64,000 nucleotides of DNA, from contig CAJUIP010000013.1 in NCBI GenBank assembly GCA_910586315.1, positions 17,714 through 81,713 on the forward strand. The letters are read 5' to 3'. This stretch comes from an uncultured Lachnospiraceae bacterium (GTDB taxonomy: Bacteria > Bacillota > Clostridia > Lachnospirales > Lachnospiraceae). Within the stretch, counting starts at the first letter, position 1. Each line of letters begins with the position of its first letter. The position numbers and the translations under genes were made by a program. Positions 41,709 to 50,013 of the stretch are shown here, in pieces. Under the pieces are notes generated by a model that saw nothing but the letters and a program-made list of their open reading frames with translations, had not been told where the DNA came from and ran no database searches.

Positions 41709-41736
41709 ACAGGTGGCTGTTGGCCATCTGTTTTTT
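41709..41736 (+). terminator. Terminator of the ribosomal superoperon
   Basis: ACAGGTGGC pairs with GCCATCTGT around TGTTG and is followed by six T residues. Confidence 0.9.
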
Positions 41737-41781
41737 ATGCAATTGCCCCTGTTTTGCCACAGAATGAAAGAATATCTTAAG

Positions 41782-41811
41782 TTGACGCATGGTATAGGAT
41801 GCCTTTATAAT
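41782..41811 (+). promoter_or_regulatory. Promoter of the cell-wall-binding protein genes
   Basis: TTGACG (41782-41787), 18 bases, TATAAT (41806-41811), about 43 bases before the start codon at 41854. Confidence 0.8.
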
Positions 41812-41853
41812 AAAGACAGACAAAGAAAAACTATGCAGAAATGGGGGAGGAAA

Positions 41854-43098
41854 ATGGAACGTATATATGGAGAGAAAAAGAGAAGAAGAGGCCTCTGCCT
41901 GATCCTTGCAGCAATGTTTCTTATGGCTTTTGGCGCGCAGACTGCCTTTGCGGCGTCTTCTTATATCAGCAGTATAAGTATTACACTGGATATTACTCCG
42001 GTGCCGGGAGAAGATCTTCCAAGTCTCCACACAGGCTATACCGGCGACGGGACAGATGAGGTAATGATTAGCAGCAACGAAAAATATGACATTATTTCAG
42101 CGAAGTGGAGCAGCAGCGCGGACGAGGCGAAGCTGGGCGGCGTTTATACGATTAAAGTGACGCTGGAGGCCCTGAATGATTATAAGTTCAATAGCAGCTA
42201 TTCGTCTTCTAAAATAAAAGTAAAGGGCGGAACCTTTGTATCGGCCCAGCGTCAGAGTACCGGAAAGCTGGTTGTGACAGTGAAGACGAAACCGGCGGAG
42301 GGGACGTTAGAGGCTCCGGATGATGCCGTATGGCAGAGCTCAAGGGCCAGCAATTCCAAGTTTGGATATGCGAAATGGGAAGCTGTGTCAGATGCTGCCT
42401 ACGATGTGCATTTATACCGGGGAAGCAAACAGATCCATAAGGTGACGGATCTTCATACGACTTCGTATAACTTTTACCCGTATATGACTGCCAAGGGGAC
42501 CTACACGTACCGGGTACGTGCGGTTCCGGTTGATGATGAGGCCGCAAAATATGCCAGTAAGAGTGAGTGGACTGTTTCAGAAGAGCTGTATGTGGAGTCA
42601 GATGAAGTTTCTGACGGTTCTGGGCAGAAAACAAATATCCAGAATATTACCGAAAACCAGCCTGAGACCAGCCAGGTGGGATGGATTGCTCAGGGAAACC
42701 GCTGGTATTTCCGCTATCCCGATGGGACTTATTTAAAGGATAGCTGGGGGCTCATCAGCGGCGCCTGGTATTTGTTTGACAGCGCAGGCGTAATGCAAAC
42801 CGGATGGCAGGAAGCCAAAGGCGTACATTATTATATGAATGAGAGTGGAGCCATGCAGACCGGGTGGCTTTCCTATAACGATGTCTGGTACTATTTAAAA
42901 GACGACGGTGCTATGGCCACTGGATGGATTCAGCTTGCTGATAAAACCTATTATCTGGGAGAGAACGGCGAGATGGTGACAGGATGGAAAGAGGTAGATG
43001 GACAGATGTACTATTTCTATCCGGATGGACACAAGGCTGTGAACGAATATATCAGTGGATTTTATGTGGATTTGAACGGCGTATGGAAGAAACCGTGA
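41854..43098 (+). CDS. Secreted cell-wall/choline-binding repeat protein 1
   Basis: The 414-residue protein starts at ATG 41854 behind GGGGGAGG. It has a signal peptide (cleaved near QTAFAAS), a domain of about 100 residues with beta-rich sequence, a fibronectin-III-like domain (AKWEAVSDAAYDVHLYRGS to YTYRVRAVP), and five or six C-terminal repeats of the GWxxxxGxWYYxxxxGxMxTG type found in choline-binding and glucan-binding proteins. These repeats likely hold it to teichoic acid or wall sugars. No enzyme domain is recognised. A paralogue follows 28 bases downstream. Confidence 0.8.
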   Translation: MERIYGEKKRRRGLCLILAAMFLMAFGAQTAFAASSYISSISITLDITPVPGEDLPSLHTGYTGDGTDEVMISSNEKYDIISAKWSSSADEAKLGGVYTIKVTLEALNDYKFNSSYSSSKIKVKGGTFVSAQRQSTGKLVVTVKTKPAEGTLEAPDDAVWQSSRASNSKFGYAKWEAVSDAAYDVHLYRGSKQIHKVTDLHTTSYNFYPYMTAKGTYTYRVRAVPVDDEAAKYASKSEWTVSEELYVESDEVSDGSGQKTNIQNITENQPETSQVGWIAQGNRWYFRYPDGTYLKDSWGLISGAWYLFDSAGVMQTGWQEAKGVHYYMNESGAMQTGWLSYNDVWYYLKDDGAMATGWIQLADKTYYLGENGEMVTGWKEVDGQMYYFYPDGHKAVNEYISGFYVDLNGVWKKP

Positions 43099-43126
43099 AA
43101 ACAGGAAAGAGAGGTCTTTAAAGGAT

Positions 43127-44182
43127 ATGGGAAAATGGTATGAAAAGAAAGGGCTGGCCGGCGTGCTGATTGCCGCCGCCCTTGGCGTTGTGACGGCGTT
43201 TCCGGTATTGGCCGCAGGGAATACCGTGAGCTCCGTGAGAATCAGCTTTACAGACAATCTGGAGGTTGGGGAGATTTTAGAGCCGGCGGTTGCCAGCAAA
43301 ACCAGCGGGATCTCCATAGACTCCGTTACCTGGGGCAAAGATCGCGAAAAATGGACTCCGGGGAAAAAAGTGGCGGCTACAATTACCCTTTCTGTGGACG
43401 ACGACAGAGAGTTTGCATCCAGCTACGGCTCCAAGTCATGTAAGATTTCCGGAGCGGACTTTTCGTCAGCAAAGGGCTCCGGGAATAAGCTGACAGTCAT
43501 TGCCCATTATTATCCGGTGGTGGAGTTAGACGCGCCGGAGACAGCCGGGTGGAGTGTTGGCAACAAGTACAAGGCCGTATGGAAAAAGGCGGATTATGCA
43601 ACCGGATATCAGATTATCCTTTATCGGGATGAGAAACGCCTCCGTTCCATGGATGTGTCGGGAACCAGCGTGGATTTGTCTGAGTACATGAAAAAAGAGG
43701 GCTATTACTATTACGAAATCCGTTCTGTTGGAAAGACGAAAAACGATGCCAAATACAGGAAAGCCAGCGAATATGTCTCTTCTACCGATCAGCCTCTGGA
43801 CGATCTGGGAGATACGGAAGGAAGATGGAAGAATTACGCGGAGGGCAAAAAGTATCGTGCCGAGGATGGCGAATACGTGGCCAATGAGTGGTATAAAATC
43901 TCCGACCAGTGGTATTATTTCGATGATCAGGGGTACTGTGTCATTGGTTGGAAAAAGCTGGGGAATACCTGGTATTACATGAACGGTGACGGCATTATGC
44001 TGACCGGATGGCAGAAAATTAAGGACATCTGGTATTATTTCAATGAGGATGGGTCTATGGCTGAGGGCTGGAAAATGATGGCTCCGGGACAATGGTACTA
44101 TTTTAATGCGGATGGTTCCATGGCGGCCAATACGATTGTGGAAGGAAAGCACCTGGATGCTTCCGGGCTTTGCATTGATTAA
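43127..44182 (+). CDS. Secreted cell-wall/choline-binding repeat protein 2
   Basis: The 351-residue protein repeats the plan of the gene before it: signal peptide (ending near FPVLAAGN), a beta-rich N-terminal domain (VSSVRISFTDNLEVGE compared with ISSISITLDITPVPGE in the neighbour), a fibronectin-like middle (AVWKKADYATGYQIILYRDE), and four or five choline-binding-type repeats (QWYYFDDQGYCVIGWKK and following). The two probably arose by tandem duplication and have diverged strongly. Function beyond wall attachment is unknown. Confidence 0.8.
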   Translation: MGKWYEKKGLAGVLIAAALGVVTAFPVLAAGNTVSSVRISFTDNLEVGEILEPAVASKTSGISIDSVTWGKDREKWTPGKKVAATITLSVDDDREFASSYGSKSCKISGADFSSAKGSGNKLTVIAHYYPVVELDAPETAGWSVGNKYKAVWKKADYATGYQIILYRDEKRLRSMDVSGTSVDLSEYMKKEGYYYYEIRSVGKTKNDAKYRKASEYVSSTDQPLDDLGDTEGRWKNYAEGKKYRAEDGEYVANEWYKISDQWYYFDDQGYCVIGWKKLGNTWYYMNGDGIMLTGWQKIKDIWYYFNEDGSMAEGWKMMAPGQWYYFNADGSMAANTIVEGKHLDASGLCID

Positions 44183-44232
44183 ATGTAACCTGGGGGTATG
44201 GAGCAGCAGCGCTTAAATAGGAAATTCAGTTG

Positions 44233-44280
44233 GAGGGCAGGTAAAAGAATACCGGCCCTCTGTTTTCTTTCATAGGAAAG
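44233..44280 (+). terminator. Terminator after the wall-binding genes
   Basis: GAGGGC (44233-44238) pairs with GCCCTC (44265-44270) and is followed by TGTTTTCTTT. Confidence 0.7.
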
Positions 44281-44528
44281 ACTTTGTTATGTTAATATGT
44301 AAAAGCACGCTAGAGAAGGTCTTTCCCACGAAACAAAAAGCATTTCGTGCCTGGGCTCTGGAGGAATGCATTTGAAAATTAGTTTTACAGAGGACGGCTT
44401 TCCGGGAATATAAATTGAGGAATCTTCTGCGGAAAAATTTCTAAATACTCTTGACGAAAGGGGAATTATCAACTAAACTTTAGAAACATGTAAACAATTA
44501 CTTTTAGAGTTTTTTGGAAAGGCTGACT
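44281..44528 (+). other. Gap before ecfA1 with possible decayed coding remnants
   Basis: No intact gene is visible. A short frame (ATG at 44290, 28 residues ending EECI) is followed in another frame by ATG 44366, a 15-residue frame ending PGI, and after its TAA the same frame stays open for 20 residues (IEESSAEKF to GIIN). The hydrophilic, protein-like composition suggests a decayed gene, but no family is recognised. A TTGACG lies at 44451 without a clear -10. Confidence 0.25.
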
Positions 44529-45395
44529 ATGGGAATCATACGGGCAGTGAATTTGATATTTGATTATATCAGGCATGACGAAGAGGCAGATCGGGATGAA
44601 ATTAATCATGCCCTCAGGGGAGTGACATTAGATATTAAAGAGGGAAGCTTTGTGGCAATTCTTGGACACAATGGTTCGGGAAAATCCACGTTTGCCAAGC
44701 TGATGAACGGCATTTTGCTTCCTTCTGACGGAACTGTTTATATTTCCAATATGAAGACGAGTGATGAGGAACATCTTTGGGATGTGAGAAAGACGGCCGG
44801 AATGGTGTTCCAGAATCCTGACAACCAGATTATCGGCAATGTCGTGGAGGAGGACGTGGGGTTTGGCCCGGAGAATATGGGAGTGCCTACGGATGAAATC
44901 TGGAAGCGGGTGGATGAAAGCCTGGAGGCAGTGGGAATGACTGCATACCGGCTTCAGTCTCCCAACAAGCTCTCAGGAGGTCAGAAACAGAGGGTGGCAA
45001 TCGCAGGCGTCATGGCCATGAAGCCAAGATGTATTGTTCTGGACGAGCCCACAGCCATGCTGGATCCCAATGGGCGCCGCGAGGTTATTAAAACGGTCCG
45101 CGAACTGAACCAGAAAGAAGGAATTACCGTTCTTTTAATCACCCACTATATGGAAGAGGTCATTGAAGCTGACCGTGTCGTGGTCATGGACGAGGGAAAA
45201 GTGGTCATGGACGGAACTCCCCGGGAAGTTTTCTCCAGGGTGAAGGAACTGAAGCAGTATCGTCTGGATGTGCCGCAGGTGACGGAGCTTGCAGACGAGC
45301 TTAAGGCGGCAGGTATGGATATTCCCGACGGAATCCTGACCATTGACGAACTGGTGAACAGCCTAGTGCCCATTCTCGGAAAAAAGGGGGCATAG
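44529..45395 (+). CDS. ecfA1: ECF transporter ATPase EcfA1
   Basis: This is one of two ATPases of the energy-coupling module that drives vitamin-specific S components. I start at ATG 44529 behind GGAAAGG (288 residues). Motifs are intact: GHNGSGKST, FQNPDNQI Q-loop, LSGGQKQRV, LDEPTAMLDP and switch His in ITHYMEE. ecfA2, ecfT and truA follow, a Firmicute-wide order next to the ribosomal cluster. No S component is linked, so the module probably serves several distant ones. Confidence 0.95.
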   Translation: MGIIRAVNLIFDYIRHDEEADRDEINHALRGVTLDIKEGSFVAILGHNGSGKSTFAKLMNGILLPSDGTVYISNMKTSDEEHLWDVRKTAGMVFQNPDNQIIGNVVEEDVGFGPENMGVPTDEIWKRVDESLEAVGMTAYRLQSPNKLSGGQKQRVAIAGVMAMKPRCIVLDEPTAMLDPNGRREVIKTVRELNQKEGITVLLITHYMEEVIEADRVVVMDEGKVVMDGTPREVFSRVKELKQYRLDVPQVTELADELKAAGMDIPDGILTIDELVNSLVPILGKKGA

Positions 45396-45459
45396 GCCAG
45401 TACAGACTTGCGCGAATCCTGAAGTTGTGTAAAGCCGTACCAGGTATTTGGGAGGAAAT

Positions 45460-46308
45460 ATGGCGATAGAGATTAAAAATCTGAATCATATTTATGGTCA
45501 GGATACGATATTTGAGCAGTATGCATTGAAAAATGTGAACCTGACAATCAGAGACGGAGAGTTTATCGGGCTGATCGGCCACACGGGTTCCGGAAAATCG
45601 ACGCTGACTCAGCACTTAAACGGGCTTTTAAAGGCCAGCAGCGGCGACATTCTGTATAATGGCGAGAGCATATACAGGGAAGGCTTTTCCATGAAGGAAT
45701 TAAGGAGCAAGGTAGGCCTTGTGTTCCAGTATCCGGAGCACCAGCTTTTTGAGGTGGATGTTATTTCTGATGTGTGTTTTGGGCCGAAAAATCTGGGACT
45801 TCCCCGGGAAGAGATTGATGCAAGAGCGAAAGAAGCGCTGGCCCTGGTGGGATTGGATGAGAGCTTCTATAAGCAGTCTCCCTTTGAGCTTTCCGGCGGA
45901 CAAAAGCGGCGGGTGGCCATTGCGGGCGTGCTGGCCATGAAGCCGGAGGTGCTGATTCTGGATGAACCCACAGCGGGCCTGGACCCCAGGGGCCGGGATG
46001 ATATTTTAGGTTTGGTTGCAAAACTCCATTCGGAGCAGGGAATGACCGTTGTGCTGGTTTCCCACAGTATGGAGGATGTGGCCCGATATGTATCCAGGCT
46101 GGTTGTGATGAACCACGGGGAGAAGGCGTTTGACGGAACACCCAGGGAAGTATTCCGCCATTATAAGGAGCTGGAGGCCATGGGACTGGCAGCGCCTCAG
46201 ATCACTTATGTGGTCCATGCTTTAAGAGAGCGCGGCATTGCCGTGGACCAGGATATTACTACGGTAGAGGAAGCCAGGGATGCGCTCCTTAAATTGTGGA
46301 AAATGTAA
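45460..46308 (+). CDS. ecfA2: ECF transporter ATPase EcfA2
   Basis: The second ATPase of the module has 282 residues from ATG 45460, behind GGGAGGAA. It shows GHTGSGKST, FQYPEHQLF, LSGGQKRRV, ILDEPTAGLDP and SHSMEDVARY. EcfA1 and EcfA2 form a heterodimer that couples through EcfT. A 162-base gap without a gene precedes ecfT. Confidence 0.95.
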   Translation: MAIEIKNLNHIYGQDTIFEQYALKNVNLTIRDGEFIGLIGHTGSGKSTLTQHLNGLLKASSGDILYNGESIYREGFSMKELRSKVGLVFQYPEHQLFEVDVISDVCFGPKNLGLPREEIDARAKEALALVGLDESFYKQSPFELSGGQKRRVAIAGVLAMKPEVLILDEPTAGLDPRGRDDILGLVAKLHSEQGMTVVLVSHSMEDVARYVSRLVVMNHGEKAFDGTPREVFRHYKELEAMGLAAPQITYVVHALRERGIAVDQDITTVEEARDALLKLWKM

Positions 46309-46470
46309 CAGTTTAGGCGGGGATACGGTCCATGGCGATGCGATTTTAAATGACCGTATGTCGTAACAGTCCGGGAGGGATATCTGGACGGATACGAAAA
46401 AATAGAGCAGGCATACTGTCTGGGGCCGGAGAGGTTAGAGAACCGGACTCACGGCATTGGAGGAAAGAGC

Positions 46471-47271
46471 ATGTTAAGAGACATCACGTTGGGACAGTAT
46501 TATCCGGTGGATTCCCTTTTGCACCGGATGGATCCCAGGACGAAGCTGTTCGGGACACTGGTATATATTGTTTCCCTGTTTATTGCGGATAATCTGCTGG
46601 CTTATGCGGCGGCCACCGTATTTCTGGTGACAGCTATCTATCTGTCAAGGGTACCGGTGAAGTTCATGGTACGAGGGTTGAAGGCTGTTGTATTTTTGTT
46701 GCTTATCAGTGTCAGTTTCAACCTGTTTCTGACACCGGGAACGCCCATTTTTAAAATCGGTTTTTTGCAGATGACCTGGGAAGGTGTGGAGTTTGCAGCC
46801 TTTATGGCGATCCGTTTAATCTATCTGGTGATGGGATCTACCATCCTCACCTTGACCACAACGCCGAACCAGCTGACTGACGGATTGGAAAAGAGCCTTG
46901 GATTTCTTAACAGAGTGGGTGTTCCGGTTCATGAGGTTTCCATGATGATGTCCATTGCCCTCCGGTTTATTCCCATTTTGATTGAGGAAACCGACAAGAT
47001 CATGAAGGCGCAGATGGCAAGGGGAGCTGATTTTGAAAGCGGAAACCTGATTCAGAAGGCGAAGGCCATGGTACCTCTTCTGGTGCCGTTGTTTATTTCT
47101 GCCTTTCGACGGGCCACAGATCTGGCCATGGCCATGGAGGCCAGATGCTATCGCGGCGGAGAGGGGAGAACGAAAATGAAACCCCTTCACTATGAAAAAA
47201 GGGATAAATTTACTTATATATTTTATCTGGGATATCTTATTTTGATTTTTGCGGTGAAGATTGCCCTATAA
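46471..47271 (+). CDS. ecfT: ECF transporter transmembrane protein EcfT
   Basis: EcfT is the membrane scaffold linking the ATPases to S components. The 266 residues have about five to six membrane segments and the two coupling-helix Ala-Arg-Gly type motifs: the clear one is AQMARGADFESG. GGAGGAAAGAGC precedes the ATG. The stop lies 31 bases before the preferred truA start. Confidence 0.93.
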   Translation: MLRDITLGQYYPVDSLLHRMDPRTKLFGTLVYIVSLFIADNLLAYAAATVFLVTAIYLSRVPVKFMVRGLKAVVFLLLISVSFNLFLTPGTPIFKIGFLQMTWEGVEFAAFMAIRLIYLVMGSTILTLTTTPNQLTDGLEKSLGFLNRVGVPVHEVSMMMSIALRFIPILIEETDKIMKAQMARGADFESGNLIQKAKAMVPLLVPLFISAFRRATDLAMAMEARCYRGGEGRTKMKPLHYEKRDKFTYIFYLGYLILIFAVKIAL

Positions 47272-47302
47272 AGGGAAGAGGGATTCCGAAAGGAAGAGAA
47301 GT

Positions 47303-48331
47303 ATGAAGCGAATCAAAATGACGGTTGCCTACGATGGAACCGCGTACTGTGGCTGGCAGCTCCAGCCCAATGGTGTGACAATTGAAGAAATTTTAAACAG
47401 GACTCTTTCGGATCTTCTGAAGGAGCCTGTTTGCGTTACCGGGGCCAGCCGGACGGATTCCGGCGTTCATGCGCTGGGAAATGTGGCGGTTTTCGATACG
47501 GAAAGCCGGATTCCGGGAGATAAAATCTGCTTTGCCTTAAATCAGAGACTGCCGGAGGATATCAGGGTGCTGTCTTCCGAGGAGGTGCCACCTGACTGGC
47601 ATCCGCGGAAGCAAAACTGTATTAAAACTTATGAATACAAAATTTTAAACTGCCGGGTGGATGTGCCCACCAGGCGGTTGTATGCACATTTCTGCTATTT
47701 TCCTCTGGACGTGGATAAAATGCGTAGAGCCGCTTCTTACCTGGTAGGGGAACATGATTTCATCAGCTTTTGTTCTGCCAGGCATCAGGCGGAGGAAACT
47801 GTGCGGACGTTATATGGCATTACTCTGGATAAGGGCGGTGATGATGTGATCACCATCCGGCTTTGGGGAAATGGATTCCTTTATAATATGGTGCGGATCA
47901 TCGCAGGAACGCTCATGAAGGTGGGAATGGGCGTGTATCCGCCGGAGCATGTAAAGGAAATTTTGGAGGCCAGGGCCCGGCAGCAGGCCGGGCAGACGGC
48001 CCCGGCCAGGGGACTGACCCTGGTGGGTATTCAGTATGAGACGGAACCGGAGAAGGAAATCTCCGGGGAAAATGAACACTGGAGTTACGTATTAGACCAG
48101 AGAGAGCTTGCGACAAAGGGACGTTCTGTTCTGCGGGTCAGGTTCTGTGAAGAGGGGGAGGTCCCCCGGCTGATTCGCAGGATGGTCCATCAGGCTTATC
48201 GGAACGGCGCCAGGGAGGTTTTTCTGGAGGCGCCGGGGGAGATTCCTGTTTCAGAGGAAATTTTGTATGGATTTTATCGTCTTACGAAGGAAAAAAACGG
48301 TTTGTGGAGGGCTTTGTATGCCGGGGCCTGA
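47303..48331 (+). CDS. truA: tRNA pseudouridine synthase TruA, copy 2, with C-terminal extension
   Basis: I start at ATG 47303 behind AGGAAGAGAAG (342 residues). Residues 1-245 are a complete TruA with the catalytic Asp in GASRTDSGVHALGN and HDFISFCSA. About 85-90 more residues follow (from NEHWSYVLDQRELATKG to the end) that TruA proteins do not normally have and that I do not recognise. The gene occupies the conserved truA position between ecfT and rplM. Another TruA is encoded at 10995. Confidence 0.9.
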   Translation: MKRIKMTVAYDGTAYCGWQLQPNGVTIEEILNRTLSDLLKEPVCVTGASRTDSGVHALGNVAVFDTESRIPGDKICFALNQRLPEDIRVLSSEEVPPDWHPRKQNCIKTYEYKILNCRVDVPTRRLYAHFCYFPLDVDKMRRAASYLVGEHDFISFCSARHQAEETVRTLYGITLDKGGDDVITIRLWGNGFLYNMVRIIAGTLMKVGMGVYPPEHVKEILEARARQQAGQTAPARGLTLVGIQYETEPEKEISGENEHWSYVLDQRELATKGRSVLRVRFCEEGEVPRLIRRMVHQAYRNGAREVFLEAPGEIPVSEEILYGFYRLTKEKNGLWRALYAGA

Positions 48332-48391
48332 CCCATCGCGAAGCGATTTTAAATGGCCGTCAGAAAGAAAAGAGAGACCCTGAAAAAAGAC

Positions 48392-48420
48392 TTGCTTTAA
48401 GAAAATAAGTCAGATAAAAT
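48392..48420 (+). promoter_or_regulatory. Promoter of pxpABC
   Basis: TTGCTT (48392-48397), 17 bases, TAAAAT (48415-48420), 30 bases before the start codon. Confidence 0.65.
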
Positions 48421-48450
48421 GAAGAAGAACAACAGAAGGAGGCGGTGTAT

Positions 48451-49212
48451 ATGTATTATGTGGATTTGAACAGTGACCTTGGGGAGAGTTTCGGCAATTA
48501 CACAATCGGTATGGACGAGGAGATTCTTAAGTACGTTTCTTCCGCCAATGTGGCCTGCGGATGGCATGCCGGCGATCCCATTGTAATGGAAAAAACAATT
48601 TCTCTTGCAAAGGAATTTTCAACCGCAGTGGGAGCGCATCCGGGTTTTCCGGATTTGATGGGGTTTGGCCGCAGGAATATGGCGGTTACACCAGAAGAGG
48701 CCAGGGCGTATGTAAAATACCAGCTTGGCGCCCTGATGGCATTTACACAGAGTAAGGGCATGAAAATTCAGCATGTGAAACCCCATGGCGCCATTTATAA
48801 CATGGCTGCTGTGGATGAACAGCTGGCAAGAGCCATGTGTGAGGCTGTTTATGAAGTGGACAAGAACATTATCTTTATGGGGCTTGCGGGTTCAAAGATG
48901 ATTTCCGCTGCCGAGAAGGTGGGACTTAGAGCAGCCAGCGAGGTTTTTGCAGACCGTGCGTATAATGATGATGGAACGCTTGTTTCCAGAAAGCTTCCGG
49001 GCGCCGTAATCAAGGATAAAGAAGTGGCCATAAAGCGCGTAGTCCGCATGGTAAAAGAGGGAAAAGTAGAGTCAATCAATGGCAATGACATTGCCATCAG
49101 GGCGGATTCCATCTGTGTACACGGAGATAATCCAAAGGCGTTGGAGTTTGTGAAAAATATTCGGGAAACTTTGATTGCGGAAGGAATTTCTATCAGAAAT
49201 CTGATGGCGTAA
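48451..49212 (+). CDS. pxpA: 5-oxoprolinase subunit A (LamB/YcsF family)
   Basis: PxpA together with PxpB and PxpC hydrolyses 5-oxoproline (pyroglutamate) to glutamate with ATP, clearing a damage product of glutamine and glutamate. The 253 residues start MYYVDLNSDLGESFGNY and include CGWHAGDP and KPHGAIYN. ATG 48451 is used because AAGGAGG lies 8 bases upstream. pxpB and pxpC follow. Confidence 0.93.
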   Translation: MYYVDLNSDLGESFGNYTIGMDEEILKYVSSANVACGWHAGDPIVMEKTISLAKEFSTAVGAHPGFPDLMGFGRRNMAVTPEEARAYVKYQLGALMAFTQSKGMKIQHVKPHGAIYNMAAVDEQLARAMCEAVYEVDKNIIFMGLAGSKMISAAEKVGLRAASEVFADRAYNDDGTLVSRKLPGAVIKDKEVAIKRVVRMVKEGKVESINGNDIAIRADSICVHGDNPKALEFVKNIRETLIAEGISIRNLMA

Positions 49213-49275
49213 TGCAGCAGTTCGGATAGGTCTGCGCGTCGGCTCTCAATAAAAAAGGGAACAGGAGAAGGAGAC

Positions 49276-50013
49276 ATGTCTATGGGTGAAGTGAGATATC
49301 TTATTTCCGGAGATTGTGCCGTTTGTGTAGAATTCGGAAATGAAATCAGTCCGGAAATTAACCGGAAAATCCGTGCATTTAAAATTGCGGTGGAAAAACA
49401 GGGGATAGAAGGCATTATAGAAACCGTTCCCACATACCGCTCTCTGCTTGTGGTATATAATCCGGAGGTGATTCGTTTTAAGAAACTGACAGAGAGATTT
49501 GAAACGATTATGGGCGCCATGGATTCGATACAGATACCGCCGCCAACGGTCATTGAAATTCCTGTTCTGTACGGCAAAGAGATGGGACCGGATATTGAAA
49601 CAGTGGCGGCTCACAATGGGAAAACTGTGGAAGAGGTTATTAAACTTCATACTTCCGGAGAATATCTGATTTACATGCTGGGCTTTATTGCGGGTTTTCC
49701 ATATCTTGGCGGTATGAGTAAGGAAATTGCGACTCCAAGACTGAAGAGTCCCAGGGTGAAAATCGAGGGCGGTTCCGTAGGCATCGCCGGGGAGCAGACT
49801 GGTGTGTATCCGGTAGCATCGCCGGGGGGCTGGCAGCTGATTGGCCGTACTCCTTTAAAGCTTTATGATTCTGACCGTGAGAAGCCGGTGCTTCTGGAGG
49901 CCGGGCAGTACATGAAATTCCGTGCTGTGACCGAAGAGGAATACAGACGGATAGAAAAGCAGGTGGAGGACAATACATATCACTATGTGGTTTATGAAAA
50001 GGAGGCGGAATGA
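49276..50013 (+). CDS. pxpB: 5-oxoprolinase subunit B (KipI family)
   Basis: The 245-residue protein matches the KipI/PxpB family: ISGDCAVCVEFGNEI near the start and HTSGEYLIYMLGFIAGFPYLGGM plus GGSVGIAGEQTGVYPVASPGGWQLIGRTP later. ATG 49276 or 49282 could be the start. It overlaps pxpC by 4 bases. In B. subtilis KipI also inhibits the sporulation kinase KinA, but the pxpABC context favours 5-oxoprolinase. Confidence 0.92.
   Translation: MSMGEVRYLISGDCAVCVEFGNEISPEINRKIRAFKIAVEKQGIEGIIETVPTYRSLLVVYNPEVIRFKKLTERFETIMGAMDSIQIPPPTVIEIPVLYGKEMGPDIETVAAHNGKTVEEVIKLHTSGEYLIYMLGFIAGFPYLGGMSKEIATPRLKSPRVKIEGGSVGIAGEQTGVYPVASPGGWQLIGRTPLKLYDSDREKPVLLEAGQYMKFRAVTEEEYRRIEKQVEDNTYHYVVYEKEAE

Noticed and set aside
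44287..44472. Minus-strand frame of 61 codons before ecfA1
   Set aside because: It lacks a ribosome binding site and any recognisable feature, and the plus strand shows slightly more coding-like sequence.
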